From Pogostemon cablin (lineage: Eukaryota > Streptophyta > Magnoliopsida > Lamiales > Lamiaceae), in NCBI GenBank assembly GCA_023678885.1, contig CM042997.1, positions 26,418,064-26,482,063 on the forward strand: DNA of 64,000 nucleotides. The letters run 5' to 3'. Numbering within the stretch: the stretch's first letter is position 1; each line of letters begins with the position of its first letter. Of the stretch, positions 1 through 12,657 are shown one piece after another. A program made the position numbers and the translations under genes. The notes beneath the pieces are model-generated. The model was not told where the DNA came from, did not search any database, and saw only the letters and a list, made by a program, of their open reading frames with translations.

Positions 1-1283
1 TTATCGAAAAACGCTGACATCACTGAAAAATGGCCACGTCACAACTGGAATCATCGATTTTCGACCGGAACGATAACGTGGTGCCCTGATGGCAGGTGAG
101 TCAGTGGGATAAAAACTTATTCAGTCCCATAACTTTCTGCATGGTCTATTTTAGACCCAATAAAGATAAGTTTATCATTTTAGTCCTACAGGTGAAGAAA
201 TAGGGCCAAACACATCCTATTTTTGCCGAAAAATGCTGACATCACCGGAATCGTTGATTTTCGGCCGAGACGATGATGTAACGCCATGATGGCAGGTGAA
301 TCAACAAATTAAATGCTATTTTAATGCCAACAAGGCATTTTTATTTTTTAAAATTTTAAATAATTAGAAATTAAAATTTAAAACAAAAAACGTACTAAAA
401 ACCTAATTAATAATCCAGGAGATTAATTCAACCTCAATATGCCGACTGTTCACTATAATATTTTATTTTACCCTTAAGTGTAAGGAATCAATTGTAGCGC
501 ATGTGACCAAGTTAAATGTCTAACGCACGAGATAGTTCTAGATCTACCAATTAATTCTATGTATGACAATTTTAGTGCAAGACAAATTCGGGTTTTTTTT
601 AGAATAATTTAATTAAAACTAAAATTAATAATTAAACAAATACGAAAGAAAATAAATCACGCAGAAAAACGATTTGGAATTCAAGAATGGAAAATTAGTA
701 ATGTTAAGGCAAGCCAACTTAACTATGTCACAGATTATTAATACGTTTTTTGGTTTAATTTTTGTTTTCTAATATTTTAAAATTTTAGAAAATAAAAATG
801 CCTTATTGGCATTAAAATAACATTTAATTTGTAGACTCACATGCCATCAGGGCGCCATGTCATCGTCCCGATCGAAAATCGGCGATTTCAGTTGTCACGT
901 GATAATCACATGTCGTTTTCCTGTGATATCAGCATTTTTCGATGAAAACAGGACGTTTTTGGCCCTATTTCTTCACTGGTGGGACTAAATTGACAAACTT
1001 ATCTTTATTGGGACTAAAATAGACCATGAAAAAAGTTATGGGACTGAATAGGTTTTTATCCTGCTGACTCACCTGCCATCAAGGTGCCACGTCATCGTCC
1101 CGGCCGAAAATCGACGATTCCAATTGTGACGTGGCTATTTTTCGGTGATATCAGCAATTTCCGACGAAAATAGGATGTGTTTGGCCCTATTTCTTCACCA
1201 GTGGGACTAAATTGACAAACTTATCTTTATTGGGACTAAAATAGACCATGAAGAAAGTTATGAGACTAAATTGATTTTTATCC
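1..1283. repeat. Large palindromic MITE-like element, left end cut by window
   Basis: The sequence from the window start to about 350 is the approximate reverse complement of about 760-1283. Shared blocks include 'gtgaagaaatagggccaaac', the 'ggactaaattgacaaactta' type block and the 'gatggcaggtgagtc' block. Within the right arm a unit of about 200 bp occurs twice (about 830-1040 and 1065-1283). No coding frame is visible. Long arms with subterminal repeats resemble non-autonomous Mutator-like elements, but the true left end lies outside the window, so no target duplication could be tested. Confidence 0.6.
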
Positions 1284-1783
1284 CTAAATTTTGGGTGCAC
1301 CCCAAAATTACCATTAAATTAATTTATAAAAGTAAAAGATTTTTTTAAAAAAAAAGAGTGATGCTCAATTAATAAATAATTTACTACTAATAATAAGTTT
1401 AATATTTTTATGATATATAATTGTGATAGTAAAAATATTCATACACGTCACTTTATTTTTTATAGTTTTACATAATCAAGCTCCTAATTGGAGTACAAAA
1501 AAATATTTCAAACCTCAAATTAATAATTTGTCTATTTTTCATGTTTTGAATTAAAAATATTTATTAGGTACACCACTTCCTTTTATATTAATAAAAAGTA
1601 CATCTTCTTAATACGAGAGTAAATGATACTTTTCTAATTGTAAAGTAAGACGAAATATAGTTATATACAATCAAAAGAAAATATATTATGATAAAATATT
1701 TATTTTTAAAATAAAAATAACACACATAGCAGAACATGTGTAGTATGCGGTGAACAAAATTAATATATATATATATATATATA

Positions 1784-1992
1784 AGAGTCTCATTTTACCA
1801 TTTTGGTTGTCTCACCCAAAGGATTCCATTTTCTTTTTTGGACACATGGGACCCACCCACACCCACTAATATAATTAAAACATGGGACCCACACATCCAT
1901 TAATACAACTACCCACTACACATTAAATAATAATATTTCTTAATTCACGTGCCCAAAAATAAATGAGACTCTTACCTAGGGACGGAGGTAGT
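1784..1992. mobile_element. Stowaway-type MITE, left terminus lost
   Basis: The right end carries the Stowaway-type terminus 'ctagggacggaggtagta'. The left side begins directly at the subterminal 'taagagtctcatttta', which matches the reverse complement of the right subterminal region, so the left terminal repeat is missing or eroded. It abuts an (AT)n run at 1761-1782. Internal 'acacattaaataataat' is shared with the other copies in this window. Confidence 0.65.
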
Positions 1993-2178
1993 ATATAATA
2001 TAAAAGACCTAAATAAATTAATTCCATAATTAATTTTCCAATTTTCAAATTTGATTACAATCAAACAGTGCCCCTTTAAAATATATATTTAATGGACTAA
2101 TGAATGATTCGTCTCACATAAGTGAATTCGTGAGACGATCTTACCAAAATCTTTGTCTTATATTATGAATTGTTTATA

Positions 2179-2524
2179 GGGTAAATATCAAAATTAGTCC
2201 ATAAGTATGGCGTTTTCCAACTTTGGTCCTTTTTTTTTTTCAATTCTCAATTTTGGTCATTTTTTGTCTACTTTTATTCCTTTTGGTCCAGTTTTGGTAC
2301 TTTTTTCAATATTTGGTCCTTTTTGTTACATTTTTTGTCCTAAATGTATATACTTTTGGACCATTTTTGGACTTTTTTTTAACATAAAGAACTAAATTTG
2401 GACAAAAATGACTAAATTTGGACTAAAAGGAATAAAAGTGGACCAAAAAGGACCAAAATTGAGAATAACAAAAGAAAAATGACCAAAGTTGGAAAACGTC
2501 ATACTTATAGAACTAATTTTGATA
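2179..2524. mobile_element. Foldback MITE with long inverted repeats
   Basis: The left arm 'ggtaaatatcaaaattagtc' through 'ttttccaactttggtc' is the reverse complement of the right arm 'gaccaaagttggaaaac' through 'actaattttgatatttac'. The centre is made of degenerate 'tttggtcc' and 'ggaccaaaa' units, so nearly the whole 346 bp can fold on itself. No convincing target duplication was found, so the superfamily is unassigned. Confidence 0.6.
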
Positions 2525-3005
2525 TTTACTTATTGATTATGATATAATTTACTATATTATTTTCAAATATCACTTTTTTTTCCTTGAAATATTAATCTTT
2601 TTATACACCTCCGGAAGCTACCCAAGCATTTGGCATAATAATAAAATGGTGTAATTAAGGTTCTTTGTAAATGATTTTTATTTTTATAATTTTTTTAAAA
2701 AGTTATTTAAATTGACGTAGTATAATTTAAAGTGGGATAAAACTTGCGTGCTAGTGGCACACTATGCACTAGATTCGACACCCTAAAAAATGGTAATCTT
2801 TAATATTCTCTCTGTCAGTCAAAAAATATACCTATAATATTTTTTTTTTCACGTGGATTAAAAAATATTATTATTTAATGTGTAATTATATTAGTAAGGT
2901 TATTTTCTCGGTCAGTCAAATATATATATATATATATTTTTTTTTTATTTTTTCACGTGGATTAAGAAATATTATTATTTAATGTGTAATGAGTCTCGTA
3001 TTAAT

Positions 3006-3212
3006 TACTCCTTCCATCCGACCGAAATGTCATCATTTTACTATATTGGTCGTCCCATCCAAATGTCTTCATTTTCCACTTTTAGTAAAAATGTACCACA
3101 TGTGGCCCACCACTCACTACTAATACAACTACACACTACACATAAAATAATAATACTCCTTAATCTACGCACAAAAAATAACTAGTGACGTTTGGACGGA
3201 ACGGAGGGAGTA
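3006..3212. mobile_element. Stowaway-type MITE
   Basis: TA-flanked element with termini 'ctccttccatccgaccg' and 'ggacggaacggagggag', which are inverted copies of the Stowaway consensus. The middle contains 'acacactacacataaaataa'. It lies 12 bp from the solo LTR that follows. Confidence 0.8.
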
Positions 3213-3224
3213 CTATATTAGTGA

Positions 3225-4459
3225 TGTAACACCCCAATATTTTATAATCTATATTTTCGTAAATTCGACTTTTAAATAAAATTATGTTATTTATTTTAGT
3301 ATAATATATCTTTTATAAATATTATATATTTATATAATAATAATAATATAATATTAATTATAGCACATGTGTATGCAAGTGGAAAATTTGGATAAGGATG
3401 AGTTTTAAAGTGACGTGTGTTGTGTGGCCAACTTGGTCTCCAAATTTTAATAATAATAATATATGTATGATATTTTCGCAAGTTGCATTTTTGGATAGGG
3501 ATGCATAAGTAGTCATCAAGTTTTTACTTATATATATATATATATATATATATTAAAGCACATGTAAATTGTAATTAGATAAGACACACACGTAAGCTAT
3601 TTTGAGGGATTGGATAAGAACAAACTATTCAATTTTTTTATATATATACTCCTTTCTTTTCTCTACACACATATATTCTTTATTCAATGGAAAGAAGACA
3701 ACTTCAGTGAGGAAAATATAATGAGTTTTCAATTTTATCGGATGTATTCTACTTTTTCAAAGACATAGCAGTTGGGGTAACTTTCACTCTTTGTCGAGTA
3801 CTATATTTTATGTCATGATTGTTATGTTAAGATGTGATATATGTTACTTATATGTCATGTTATGTGTCATGTGTGCTTTTAGTTCGAATTCGATGACAAA
3901 TATTTTCCTACTAACATCGTACGGGGTGACGACTCGGTGCGCACAGACCAACTAACACAAATTACTGGCTATGTCAGTTCAGTATTAAAATGTATTTCAA
4001 AGTATGCTAACATCAAATTGGGGTGACAGCCCGGTGTGCACAGACCAACTAACATAAGTTATCGGATGACGGTTCGGTCTAAAATATTTTTAATGAGTTA
4101 TCGAACCACAACGTGTAAATTTATTATATTAAAATTGGCATGTGTTATATCTTATGGTATATTTGACATGCATATTTATTTTTAACAGTGCAATCATTTA
4201 AGTTAACCCACTGAGTGTATTTCAAACGCCCATCCCTTTCCACTCCAAACCCTTTTCAGGTTGAGGCTGTGACGGTATACTGGGGGCGGATGTGTTGCGT
4301 GAAAGTTTTTAATAATGCGCTGCGCCAAAATCTTTTTATATAATTTTATATTTTTGAAATCATTTTCTTAAATTGTTCACGCCTACATTGAAAGTTAATA
4401 TTATCAAAGATTTGCTAATAAATCTCCATTTCTTTTTATTGAAAAATTGGGGCGTGACA
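3225..4459 (+). mobile_element. Solo LTR of a Gypsy-like retrotransposon
   Basis: A 1235-bp segment starts TGTAACACCCC and ends GGGGCGTGACA. It is flanked by a perfect 5-bp target duplication AGTGA (3220-3224 and 4460-4464). No primer-binding site, polypurine tract or coding region is present, so this is a solo LTR left by LTR-LTR recombination. TGTAACACCCC...GGGGCGTGACA ends are common in plant Ty3/Gypsy chromoviruses; that lineage call is inference. A unit of about 120 bp around 'ggtgacgactcggtgcgcac' is tandemly duplicated at 3920-4050. Confidence 0.85.
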
Positions 4460-4647
4460 AGTGATGTGAGTGTCTTCCTTATATTTAAAAAGAAAAATGT
4501 GTACCTTTGGCGTGGATGCTCAAAATAACAAAATGTATACCTCACAAATTGACGGATTGAATATTAAATATGGTAGTATTTAGTAATAAAACTTATAATA
4601 CCCTTAAAAAATTTTTAAAAAAAATATATTCAAATATTAATATCACT

Positions 4648-4862
4648 TACTCCCTCCGTCCCGGTCAAAGTGTGTCATTTGCTTTTTGCACGTAAATTAA
4701 GGAGTATTATTATTTTATGTAAAGTGGGTAGGTGTATTAGAGAGATGTGATGGGTAGTGGTTGGCCATTAATGGACTATTTTTACTAAAAGAGGAAAATG
4801 ATGCAATTATACATGACGTCAATATAGTAAAATGATGCTATTTGGGTGGGATGGAGGGAATA
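4648..4862. mobile_element. Stowaway-type MITE
   Basis: TA-flanked, with left terminus 'ctccctccgtcccgg' and right terminus 'gggtgggatggaggga'. The interior matches the other copies ('aaattaaggagtattatt'). Confidence 0.82.
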
Positions 4863-5505
4863 TATTTCAACTATCTTTTGATTAAAATAATGATATTCTT
4901 ATCAAGTAAAATGTAATTTTTAAATCAATTTATTTGCAAACACTAATCAATTTAATTTTTCAACTTAAATCAATAATATTTCTTAAAAAAAATATGAACA
5001 TTGCAGCCTGCGACTACTGGTTCTTAATTTGTTTTTGTCGCGCCACACTTCAAAAATATATATATATATACTCATAAAAAATGACAGATCACTTGCAGGT
5101 TGCAAGAAAATCCAGAAATCCAACCAAATAATAATAATAATTTAAAAAAAAAATGTAAATACTGCAAGTACATTGTGTCTCACTTTCTCCATGAAAGTTT
5201 ACAAAATTATAATGTAAAAGAATGATTATCCACTTCAACAAGATAGAGATTGTTGTAAATAATAATGAGAAACATAAAGAAGTGTAAACGATCACTTTAG
5301 AGAAGTAATTTATGAAAGTCAAAGTTTTCTTAATTATATATAATTATTTTTTATTACAAATATTATCAATTTTCTTTAAAAATATATAAATTTTTTATGA
5401 AATAATTCACCACATTATTATCATTTTTTATTAATTATTATTATTTTTTATTAATTGATTATTACTTTCCAGCAAAATATTATTTATAAAATGATCTGAT
5501 TTATA
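4863..5505. other. AT-rich spacer, nothing recognised
   Basis: Poly-A/T runs and short ATT repeats. Short open frames here show no family resemblance or coding character. No RNA gene or transposon end is visible. Confidence 0.5.
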
Positions 5506-5731
5506 TACTCCCTCCATGCCACCCAAAGAATCTCTTTTTTTCATTTTGGGTGTCCCATCGAAAGAGTCATCTTTCTCTTTTTATACACGCGAGACCCACA
5601 CACACTAATACAATTAAAATATGGAGTTCACACTCCTACTAATATAACTACTCAAGAGTGATTAAATAATCATACTCTTTAATCTACGTGAAAAAATAAA
5701 AAATAATTCTTTGGGCGAGACGGAGGGAATA
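5506..5731. mobile_element. Stowaway-type MITE
   Basis: TA-flanked, with termini 'ctccctccatgccaccc' and 'gggcgagacggaggga'. The interior has 'gagacccacacacactaata', as in sibling copies. Confidence 0.82.
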
Positions 5732-5759
5732 TATATATATACTCCTATTTTCTTTTAAG

Positions 5760-6032
5760 AGTGAGCTCTTGTGCCCCAGGGGCATACCGTGCGCCTTTAA
5801 AATTTAGTATTATGGGTAAAGGTATATTATTTTGTTCTAAATGCTATACATTTTAATTAATAAAGATACATCATTTTGTTGTAAAGAGTATACACTTTTC
5901 ATTAATATTTTTTATTTTTCTTTAGAAAATAAATGGTACACATCTTTATAGTAAATAGTACACAATTTAACACAAAATTCTAAAGGCGCACGAAGTGTGG
6001 TCCGCGCGCCTGGGTGCACACAAGCTTTTGCC
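5760..6032. mobile_element. MITE of the 'gtgcaccygggcgca' family
   Basis: The ends are inverted: 'gagctcttgtgccccagg' on the left and 'cctgggtgcacacaagctt' on the right. The inner arms 'gtgcgcctttaaaatt' and 'aattctaaaggcgcac' are also inverted. Internal 'gggtaaaggtatattatttt' and 'ggtacacatctttat' recur in copies at 8.3, 12.4 and 20.9 kb. There is no coding capacity, and the superfamily is not determined. Confidence 0.7.
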
Positions 6033-6607
6033 TTCTTTTAACTTTAAAAAGGAGTATAAACTTAATTAATTAAGAAAATAAAGCAACAAGAGGTTATGAC
6101 TTGTGAGAAGGAAGGATGTATACTTGCGAAAAAAGCCGAAGGGCCCGGTCCAATTAGCCATAAATACAAAGGTTAGGGCCCTTTCTCAACCCGTTTACAA
6201 TAAAGTTTTTTTAAGCTGAACTGATTAACCTATGATCGAATAGAGCTGGCTGTTGGGCTGCCCAATATAGTGGGCCTAATAAATATAATAGAAGCCCAAT
6301 TATTATTATTATTACTAATTGTTAATGCTGGACCAATATATTAATAATAATAATGATGGCCCATTTTAAAATCAGGCGTTATATTAATAGCTAATTGTCT
6401 TGCAGTGGGAGTTGACGATATATTTTGGACCTGCTAAGTAGTAACTATTTTTAGAATAAATAGTAACTAACTAATAACATATTTTAATTTTAAATTTATC
6501 TATCACTTTTTAATACATATATAACATATTTTATCATTTACTTCTTATTTAAAAATATCAAACTACCTCAAAAACAAATTAAAACAATGACTTTTATTAA
6601 TATTCTT
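6033..6607. other. Spacer, nothing recognised
   Basis: AT-rich sequence with a few 'gggccc' and 'gggcct' words and ATT microsatellite runs near 6300-6350. No coding frame, RNA gene or transposon terminus could be supported. Confidence 0.45.
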
Positions 6608-6615
6608 AATGTGAA

Positions 6616-7577
6616 TAGGGATGACAATTTTACCCGTCGGGTCGGGTTACCCGACGGGTACCCACATAGCGGGTATAGAAAAATCGAGTGAAATCGGATA
6701 ATGGGTCGGGTAGTACCCGAACCTAAAGAAAAATTGTACGGGTAAGGGTAGGGTATGGGTTCCCTTATAATTTACCTGTACCCGACCCGAAAATTATCCG
6801 AATGTATATATATATATATATATATTTAATAATAGTATTATATATTTAATTAAATGTCTAAATCTAATATTTCTTTTAGTATAATAATATTGTTGATGAA
6901 AAATTTATGATATATTTATTATAATATGTTTAATATTTTTAATTAAAATTTATATTCTTGTCCTGATATAAATATAAATAATTTTTAAGAATTATAATAA
7001 ATCTTGTTCTATGTTATAATATTATGTGTTATTTATAATTATATTTAAGAATTATAATTATTTTTTTAATATTTTAACAAAAAAATGATATTCGAATTAA
7101 GATATCTTGGTGGCAAAAAGGAGATGCAAGACTTTAAAGTTTTCATACTTAAGACAAGAACTTTGAAGCAATTGTTGGAATATGATGTTTGTTTTATAAT
7201 TTTATTTGATTAACTATGAATTTATGATATTTTTTTGTTAACGGACTTAAACGTTATTGTTGTTGACTTTGTTTTCTAATTTGCATATTTTATTTTAGGT
7301 TATTCATTTATGTATTATAAATTTTTTTTTGGTGGATTATAGTTTAAAAAAAATTGTGTCGGGTCGGGTAGGTTTGGGTGTATTCGGGTATCCGCGGATT
7401 ATCCGCAAAATCTACTAAGATTGCGGGTATCCGTTTACCCACGGATTACCCGTATACCCGATGGGTATACCCGTACCCTACCCAAAGCTCTATTTTAGGG
7501 TAAAAGGGTAGGGTAGGGTATAGGATAGTATGTGGATTTGTCATACCCATACCCTACCCTACCCATTGTCATCTCTA
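6616..7577. mobile_element. Non-autonomous hAT element
   Basis: A 962-bp element with inverted ends TAGGGATGACAAT and ATTGTCATCTCTA. It is flanked by a perfect 8-bp target duplication AATGTGAA (6608-6615 and 7578-7585), diagnostic of the hAT superfamily. The subterminal regions are packed with alternating 'taccc' and 'gggta' words ('acccgtcgggtcgggttacc'), which are likely transposase-binding repeats. The core is AT-rich and holds no transposase frame, so it depends on a helper element elsewhere. Confidence 0.93.
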
Positions 7578-7585
7578 AATGTGAA

Positions 7586-8110
7586 GATAAATTTGAAACG
7601 TAGGGAATATGGTATTTCAATATGATAATCAAATCGAATCTAAACACACAAAACTAGACCTGTGTGCTCAAGCGGGCAAGTTATTGCCTTTTCTTCTATT
7701 TGTACGTTTCAATTATTATGAAAAAAAAAAATAATAGTAGTAACACGTTTTACACTTACTCATATAAGAGAATCAAATCACAAATCTAAAAGAGGTCATT
7801 CACCCAAAATAACTGTATCCAAGAGAATCAATCACAGATCTAAAAGAGCTCAGTCACCCAAAATAATAGTAACACGTTTTGCACTTACTCAAATTGTACC
7901 TTAATTCGTTAATCCAATAATTACAAACTCATGTTCTTTTCCGTATATCATGGCTTACGTATTTAATGCTAAAAAAATTATACTCCTAAAACAATTTTTT
8001 ATTCGTCGCCACTGTAATATCAAACAAATTTTTATTTAAAACGTTCCATTGAATAAACTTATCAGTTCCAAAATAAGGTATAAAATTTTGTCATTATGAT
8101 TTTTCTTAAA

Positions 8111-8178
<68 letters not shown>

Positions 8179-8262
8179 CATACAAAATAATTAATATATT
8201 ATTTAAAAACGTGACTCACACACTATATTAATACAACTAACTACTACATATTAAAATATTAT
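7586..8262. other. Spacer with an imperfect tandem repeat and an (AT)n run
   Basis: A unit of about 60 bp containing 'agagaatcaatcacaaatct' and 'tcacccaaaataa' is repeated at about 7740-7880. A long (AT)n tract runs from 8113 to 8173. Nothing coding is seen. Confidence 0.5.
8113..8173. repeat. (AT)n microsatellite
   Basis: An uninterrupted run of alternating T and A of about 60 bp. Confidence 0.95.
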
Positions 8263-8646
8263 GAGTGAGGCTTGCGTGCACCCGGGCGCACGGAACACAT
8301 TCCGTGCGCCTTTAGAAATTTTGTATTATGGGTAAGGGTACATTAATTTGGTCTAAAGGGTATACACTTTAATTACTAAAAGGTATACAATTTTGTTATA
8401 AAGGGTATACACTTTTTATTAATATTTTTTTTTCTTTAGAAAATAAAGGGTACACATTTTTATACTAAAGGGTATACAATTTAACACAAAATTCTAAAGG
8501 CGCACGGAGTGTTGTCCGTGCGCCCAAAATTTTCTTTAGAAAATAAATGGTACACATCTGTATACTAAAAGGTATACAATTTAGCACAAATTTCTAAAGG
8601 CGCACGGAAAGTGTTCCGTGCGCCCGGGTGCACAGGAGCTTTTGCC
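8263..8646. mobile_element. MITE of the 'gtgcaccygggcgca' family with duplicated right arm
   Basis: The left end 'gcgtgcacccgggcgcacgg' is the inverse of the right end 'ccgtgcgcccgggtgcac'. The right arm ('ttctaaaggcgcacgg ... gtccgtgcgccc') occurs twice, at about 8485-8525 and 8595-8630, suggesting an internal duplication or a nested copy. The interior carries the family word 'aagggtatacactttaat'. Confidence 0.75.
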
Positions 8647-8793
8647 AAATATTATATCTATTAACACATTAATTATTAAAATTAAAATCTTATACTTCTT
8701 GATCTAAGTAGAAAAATTAAATGTATACATTATTTGGAATGAAGGGATATTAAAATAGCTTCATATTATAACTATGAGAGTTTATTTCCACAA

Positions 8794-8834
<41 letters not shown>

Positions 8835-9653
8835 TTTATTCAATAATGTATGCGTTTCATAATAATGTATAAGTTCACTAACGCATACTCCTGTGTGTTT
8901 CTTAAATTCATTAAAAATAAACTTAAAAAGTTATTAAAAATTGTATAAATTTTTATTTATTAATGTATACAAATTTATTAATAAATGTATATATTTTGAT
9001 TTTTAAATGTGAATTCATGCATCGAATATTCAGGAAAATTTTCAAATAACTATAATAATCAGTGTAGAAATACACGATACGCAATTCAATTACTCCACTC
9101 TATCCACCCAAACCTTATTCATCCGTTTTTTGTCACACACAAACACAAGGGCAATATTGGTTTTCGTTTCGTTTTCAAAAATCACTTATATGTGTAAATA
9201 TCATCATGTATGAGAATATTTCAAGTAGATTTTTTTTTTTCATTTCCCAAAAACAATTGTAACTTTTATATAAAGTATTAAAATATCATCACTTTTTATT
9301 TATATTATAATTTGTTAATTAATTAATTAACTGTATTATTATCAATTTTTATAAAAATATTATCACAAGTAAGTTTCCTTGTATCACAAACTCACACAAG
9401 TTTTTATCTAAATTTTATTATTTCGTGAGGATTGTGTGTTATAGGATTTTTTTTCTTTTCCTTCAAAAATAAATATGAAATAGAAAGAAAATAAAAGAAA
9501 AATAAAAAAAAGAGTTGGGCATTGGTGGATCGAGGAGAAGTCAATTTAGGCTTTTGCAATGTCATCAATGACGAAAATATTCCACATACGTCCGACTCAT
9601 AAAATAGTTTCCACGAAAGGATCTTCTGATATAGAATTACGTGAAAATAAATA
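8647..9653. other. AT-rich spacer, nothing recognised
   Basis: Contains an (AT)n run at about 8800-8830 and short repeated 'attcattaa' words. No coding, RNA or transposon end was supported. Confidence 0.45.
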
Positions 9654-9874
9654 TACTCACTCCGTCCCGTTTTAAACTTTACGTTTGTTTTTTACACGTA
9701 GATTAAGGACTGTAGTATTTTAATATGTAGTAAGGTGAGAAAAATAATATTTTAATATGAAGTGGGTAGGTGTATTAGTGTGATTTATGGGCCAATGGTG
9801 AGATAAATAATTAATTTGTGTGTGTCTCATTTACTAAAAAAAAAAAGAGAAATGTAAATATTGAAATGGAAGTA
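9654..9874. mobile_element. Stowaway-type MITE, degenerate right end
   Basis: Left terminus 'ctcactccgtcccgtttta', with a weak right terminus 'attgaaatggaagta'. The interior 'gtgggtaggtgtattagtg' is shared with copies at 13.3 and 31.9 kb. Confidence 0.7.
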
Positions 9875-9924
9875 TTATTTTCCGTGCTGTAAGCTTTTAA
9901 AAGAAATCAAATAAAAATAAGAAT

Positions 9925-10080
9925 GACAAAAGCTCCTGCGTCCCGGGGACACGGTCTGTGTCCCCATATGAACACAACTCTTCCCCTCCCTATTCTATTT
10001 AAACTTATGTATTGTTAGGGGTTTAAATTATAAAAGAGCATGGATATAAATTCGTGTGTCCGGATGCACAAGAGACTCAC
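9925..10080. mobile_element. Short MITE related to the 'gtgcaccygggcgca' family
   Basis: Left end 'gacaaaagctcctgcgtccc', right end 'tgtccggatgcacaagag', with an inner palindrome 'gggacacggtctgtgtcccc'. It is shorter and more diverged than its relatives. Confidence 0.5.
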
Positions 10081-12414
10081 TTAGTAAGAATATTGAACTA
10101 CTTTAATATAATTTGTGCTCAATTAATTATTTCCAACAAACTTGATGGTACTGAAAGATTATTTATTTTCTTTTTTCTTAATTAAATATCTATTTTTATT
10201 AGAAATGTTTTCTTATGAAAATTATTATTCACTTCACTACTGTCATCTTATTTTATCGGATATCACTTTTAATTAAAATATTATAATTTCTCATCTCTAC
10301 GAAAATTATCTTATTAGACGGTTTCACAAAGTTTTTTCCTTTATTAAATCCACATACATAATTTGTACTTTAAATTAAATCCTTAAAATGCCACTGATCT
10401 GAGTGAATATATTCATATGGAGTACTATAATTATCTCATATTTTCTCAGAGTTTGTATTTAATGAATTTGTTTACAAATATCAATTTTAAAATATTAAAT
10501 TATCAATTTGCAATTATAAGAAAAATAAAAAAACCTACTCCTATTTTAGATAAGGATTACTTTTATTATAAAAAACAAAAGATCAGATTCGGCGATATTC
10601 CATTTGGAATTACGTAGTCATTTGCATAATAAAATATTATTTTCCTTGGGTCATGTTCTCATAATTGCGAGTCTATGTCAACCGGAATGAATTTGAATCC
10701 AACGGTGGGTGACAAATTTTTTTTTTTACTAACTTTTCAACTTATTTTTTTAAATAAAATTGTCTATTTGTAAAATTTAAATGTTGTGACAAAGTTTCTG
10801 TGTCAAAGATTTGTCCATTTATATAATAAATCAATGCTATTTCAAAAAATGTATCAAATTTTGTATAAGACTCCAAAAATAATATGGAGTGTGCCAACTT
10901 ATGTGAGACCGAATCTATATTTCATGTTCAATTTAATATTTCATATATATCATAATCATGACTTAAATTATTTACAAGTGTATAAGAATTTGGTGGTCGG
11001 AGTATAATATTAAAAATAATAAATAAAATTAGTGCGCACTCATAGTTAGCAAATTAAATCATCTATTTCCTACGATATTTCATTTACTAAACATATGTTT
11101 TCCTAAATTACCCACAAAAATGTAAAGGGTATAATTTTTTATAGAAAAATATCTTATACTCTATAAAATATGAAGTAAAATATTTCATTAATCCAAATAT
11201 CCCGTGCCGTATTACACAAAAATGATAGTAATTAAATTCAATTTATTTTAAACTTGTTTTTGGTATAAATTTCTTCTGTCTGTGCATGACATATGTAGTA
11301 TTATTACAAGGGATATTACATCAAGGATCTGCTAAATGGCCAGATTCTGCCCAGCCAAAAAATGACAAATGTGTGAATAATTAGAAAGGGAAAATGTTAA
11401 ATGACAAATATATTCTCTCACACATATCTTTCGTATTAATTCATCATATGCTTTTAAGATTTTAAATTAGCGTGTTTCCAAGATTTCTTTTAACGAGTAA
11501 TTAAAGCATGTATTTGTCAATGCATTCATTTCATACTCTTTCTTTCTTTTTTTTCTTTTATATATTCTAATAAAATTTCTTAATTTTTATTTTTCCTTTT
11601 CAGTGTTTTCAATAATACTAATAATAATAGATGCTTGTTGATGTTAATATATATAATTGAATAACTGACTTTTCTCTTAATATAATATAAGATGCAGTTA
11701 TAATTAATAATAAAAAGAAAATTTTTGGTATTCCTCTAAACAGGAATATATATAATATAAAATATTGTTATAATTAGATAAGTAAAAACGTATTGTTTCA
11801 TTTAATCAATAATCAATGTTTTATCTGATTATTCTTTTAAAATTACTCAATAAAAATATAAAATTCTAAATTTTAAATTAAATTTTTATATCATAATTAT
11901 GTATTTATTTATGAAAATTTATTTATTTATCAAAACATTAACTAGAATATTAGTCCTAAAATCTTTTATATATCAAAATATTAATTAAAATGTTAATCTT
12001 AAATTCACTTAAAGCTAGTATAAAATGAGAAAATTTCTCGCATACTTATTTCATAAAACACATAACACTAGAGATTTCCCGTAGTACTTATTTCATAAAA
12101 CACATAAGACTCGTTTCATGAAACCGATAAAAAATGTGATAATATATTTTAAATTGATGACAAATTATATAAATAGTTTTGATGTGAAAAATTCTTGTTA
12201 AAAAATTAAAATATACTATGTATACTTTAGAACAACACTTGCGTACGAGACTATGTTATAAAATATAGTACAAAATTAAAAGAGAAGCGTCATTAAAAAA
12301 TAAAAATGAAAAATGAAAAAATAAAAAAATTAAATAATAATAATGAAAATTTATATAAAATGGTTGGATGAGATTTTTCAGGTTAACAAATTCAACTGAT
12401 TCAACTTAAAATGA
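10081..12414. other. AT-rich intergenic region, nothing recognised
   Basis: This 2.3-kb stretch has small open frames (e.g. 10417-10617 and 10786-11007, +) with A/T-driven composition, no recognisable domain and no splice-like context. No tRNA, rRNA or transposon ends could be supported. Short 'cttatttcataaaacacata' repeats occur at about 12045-12110. Confidence 0.45.
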
Positions 12415-12657
12415 GTTGGTCTCTTGTGTCTAGGTGCATAAGATGTGTAAGGGTACATCATTTTGTTTTAAAGGGTATACACTTTAATTAATATGGGTAC
12501 AATATTTTATTTTAAAGGGTATACACTTTCATTAATTTTTTAATTTATTTTTTAAAAAATAAAAGGTAAAATTCCTTATATTAAAAGGTATACCATTTAA
12601 TATTAAAGAGTATCTAAACGCACGGTATCCCCGGCCGGGGCACACAAGTTTTAGCCA
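12415..12657. mobile_element. MITE of the 'gtgcaccygggcgca' family, degenerate
   Basis: Starts 'ggtctcttgtgtctaggtgc' and ends 'ccggggcacacaagtttta'. It has the internal family words 'aagggtatacactttaatt' and 'aaaggtataccattta'. Confidence 0.6.
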
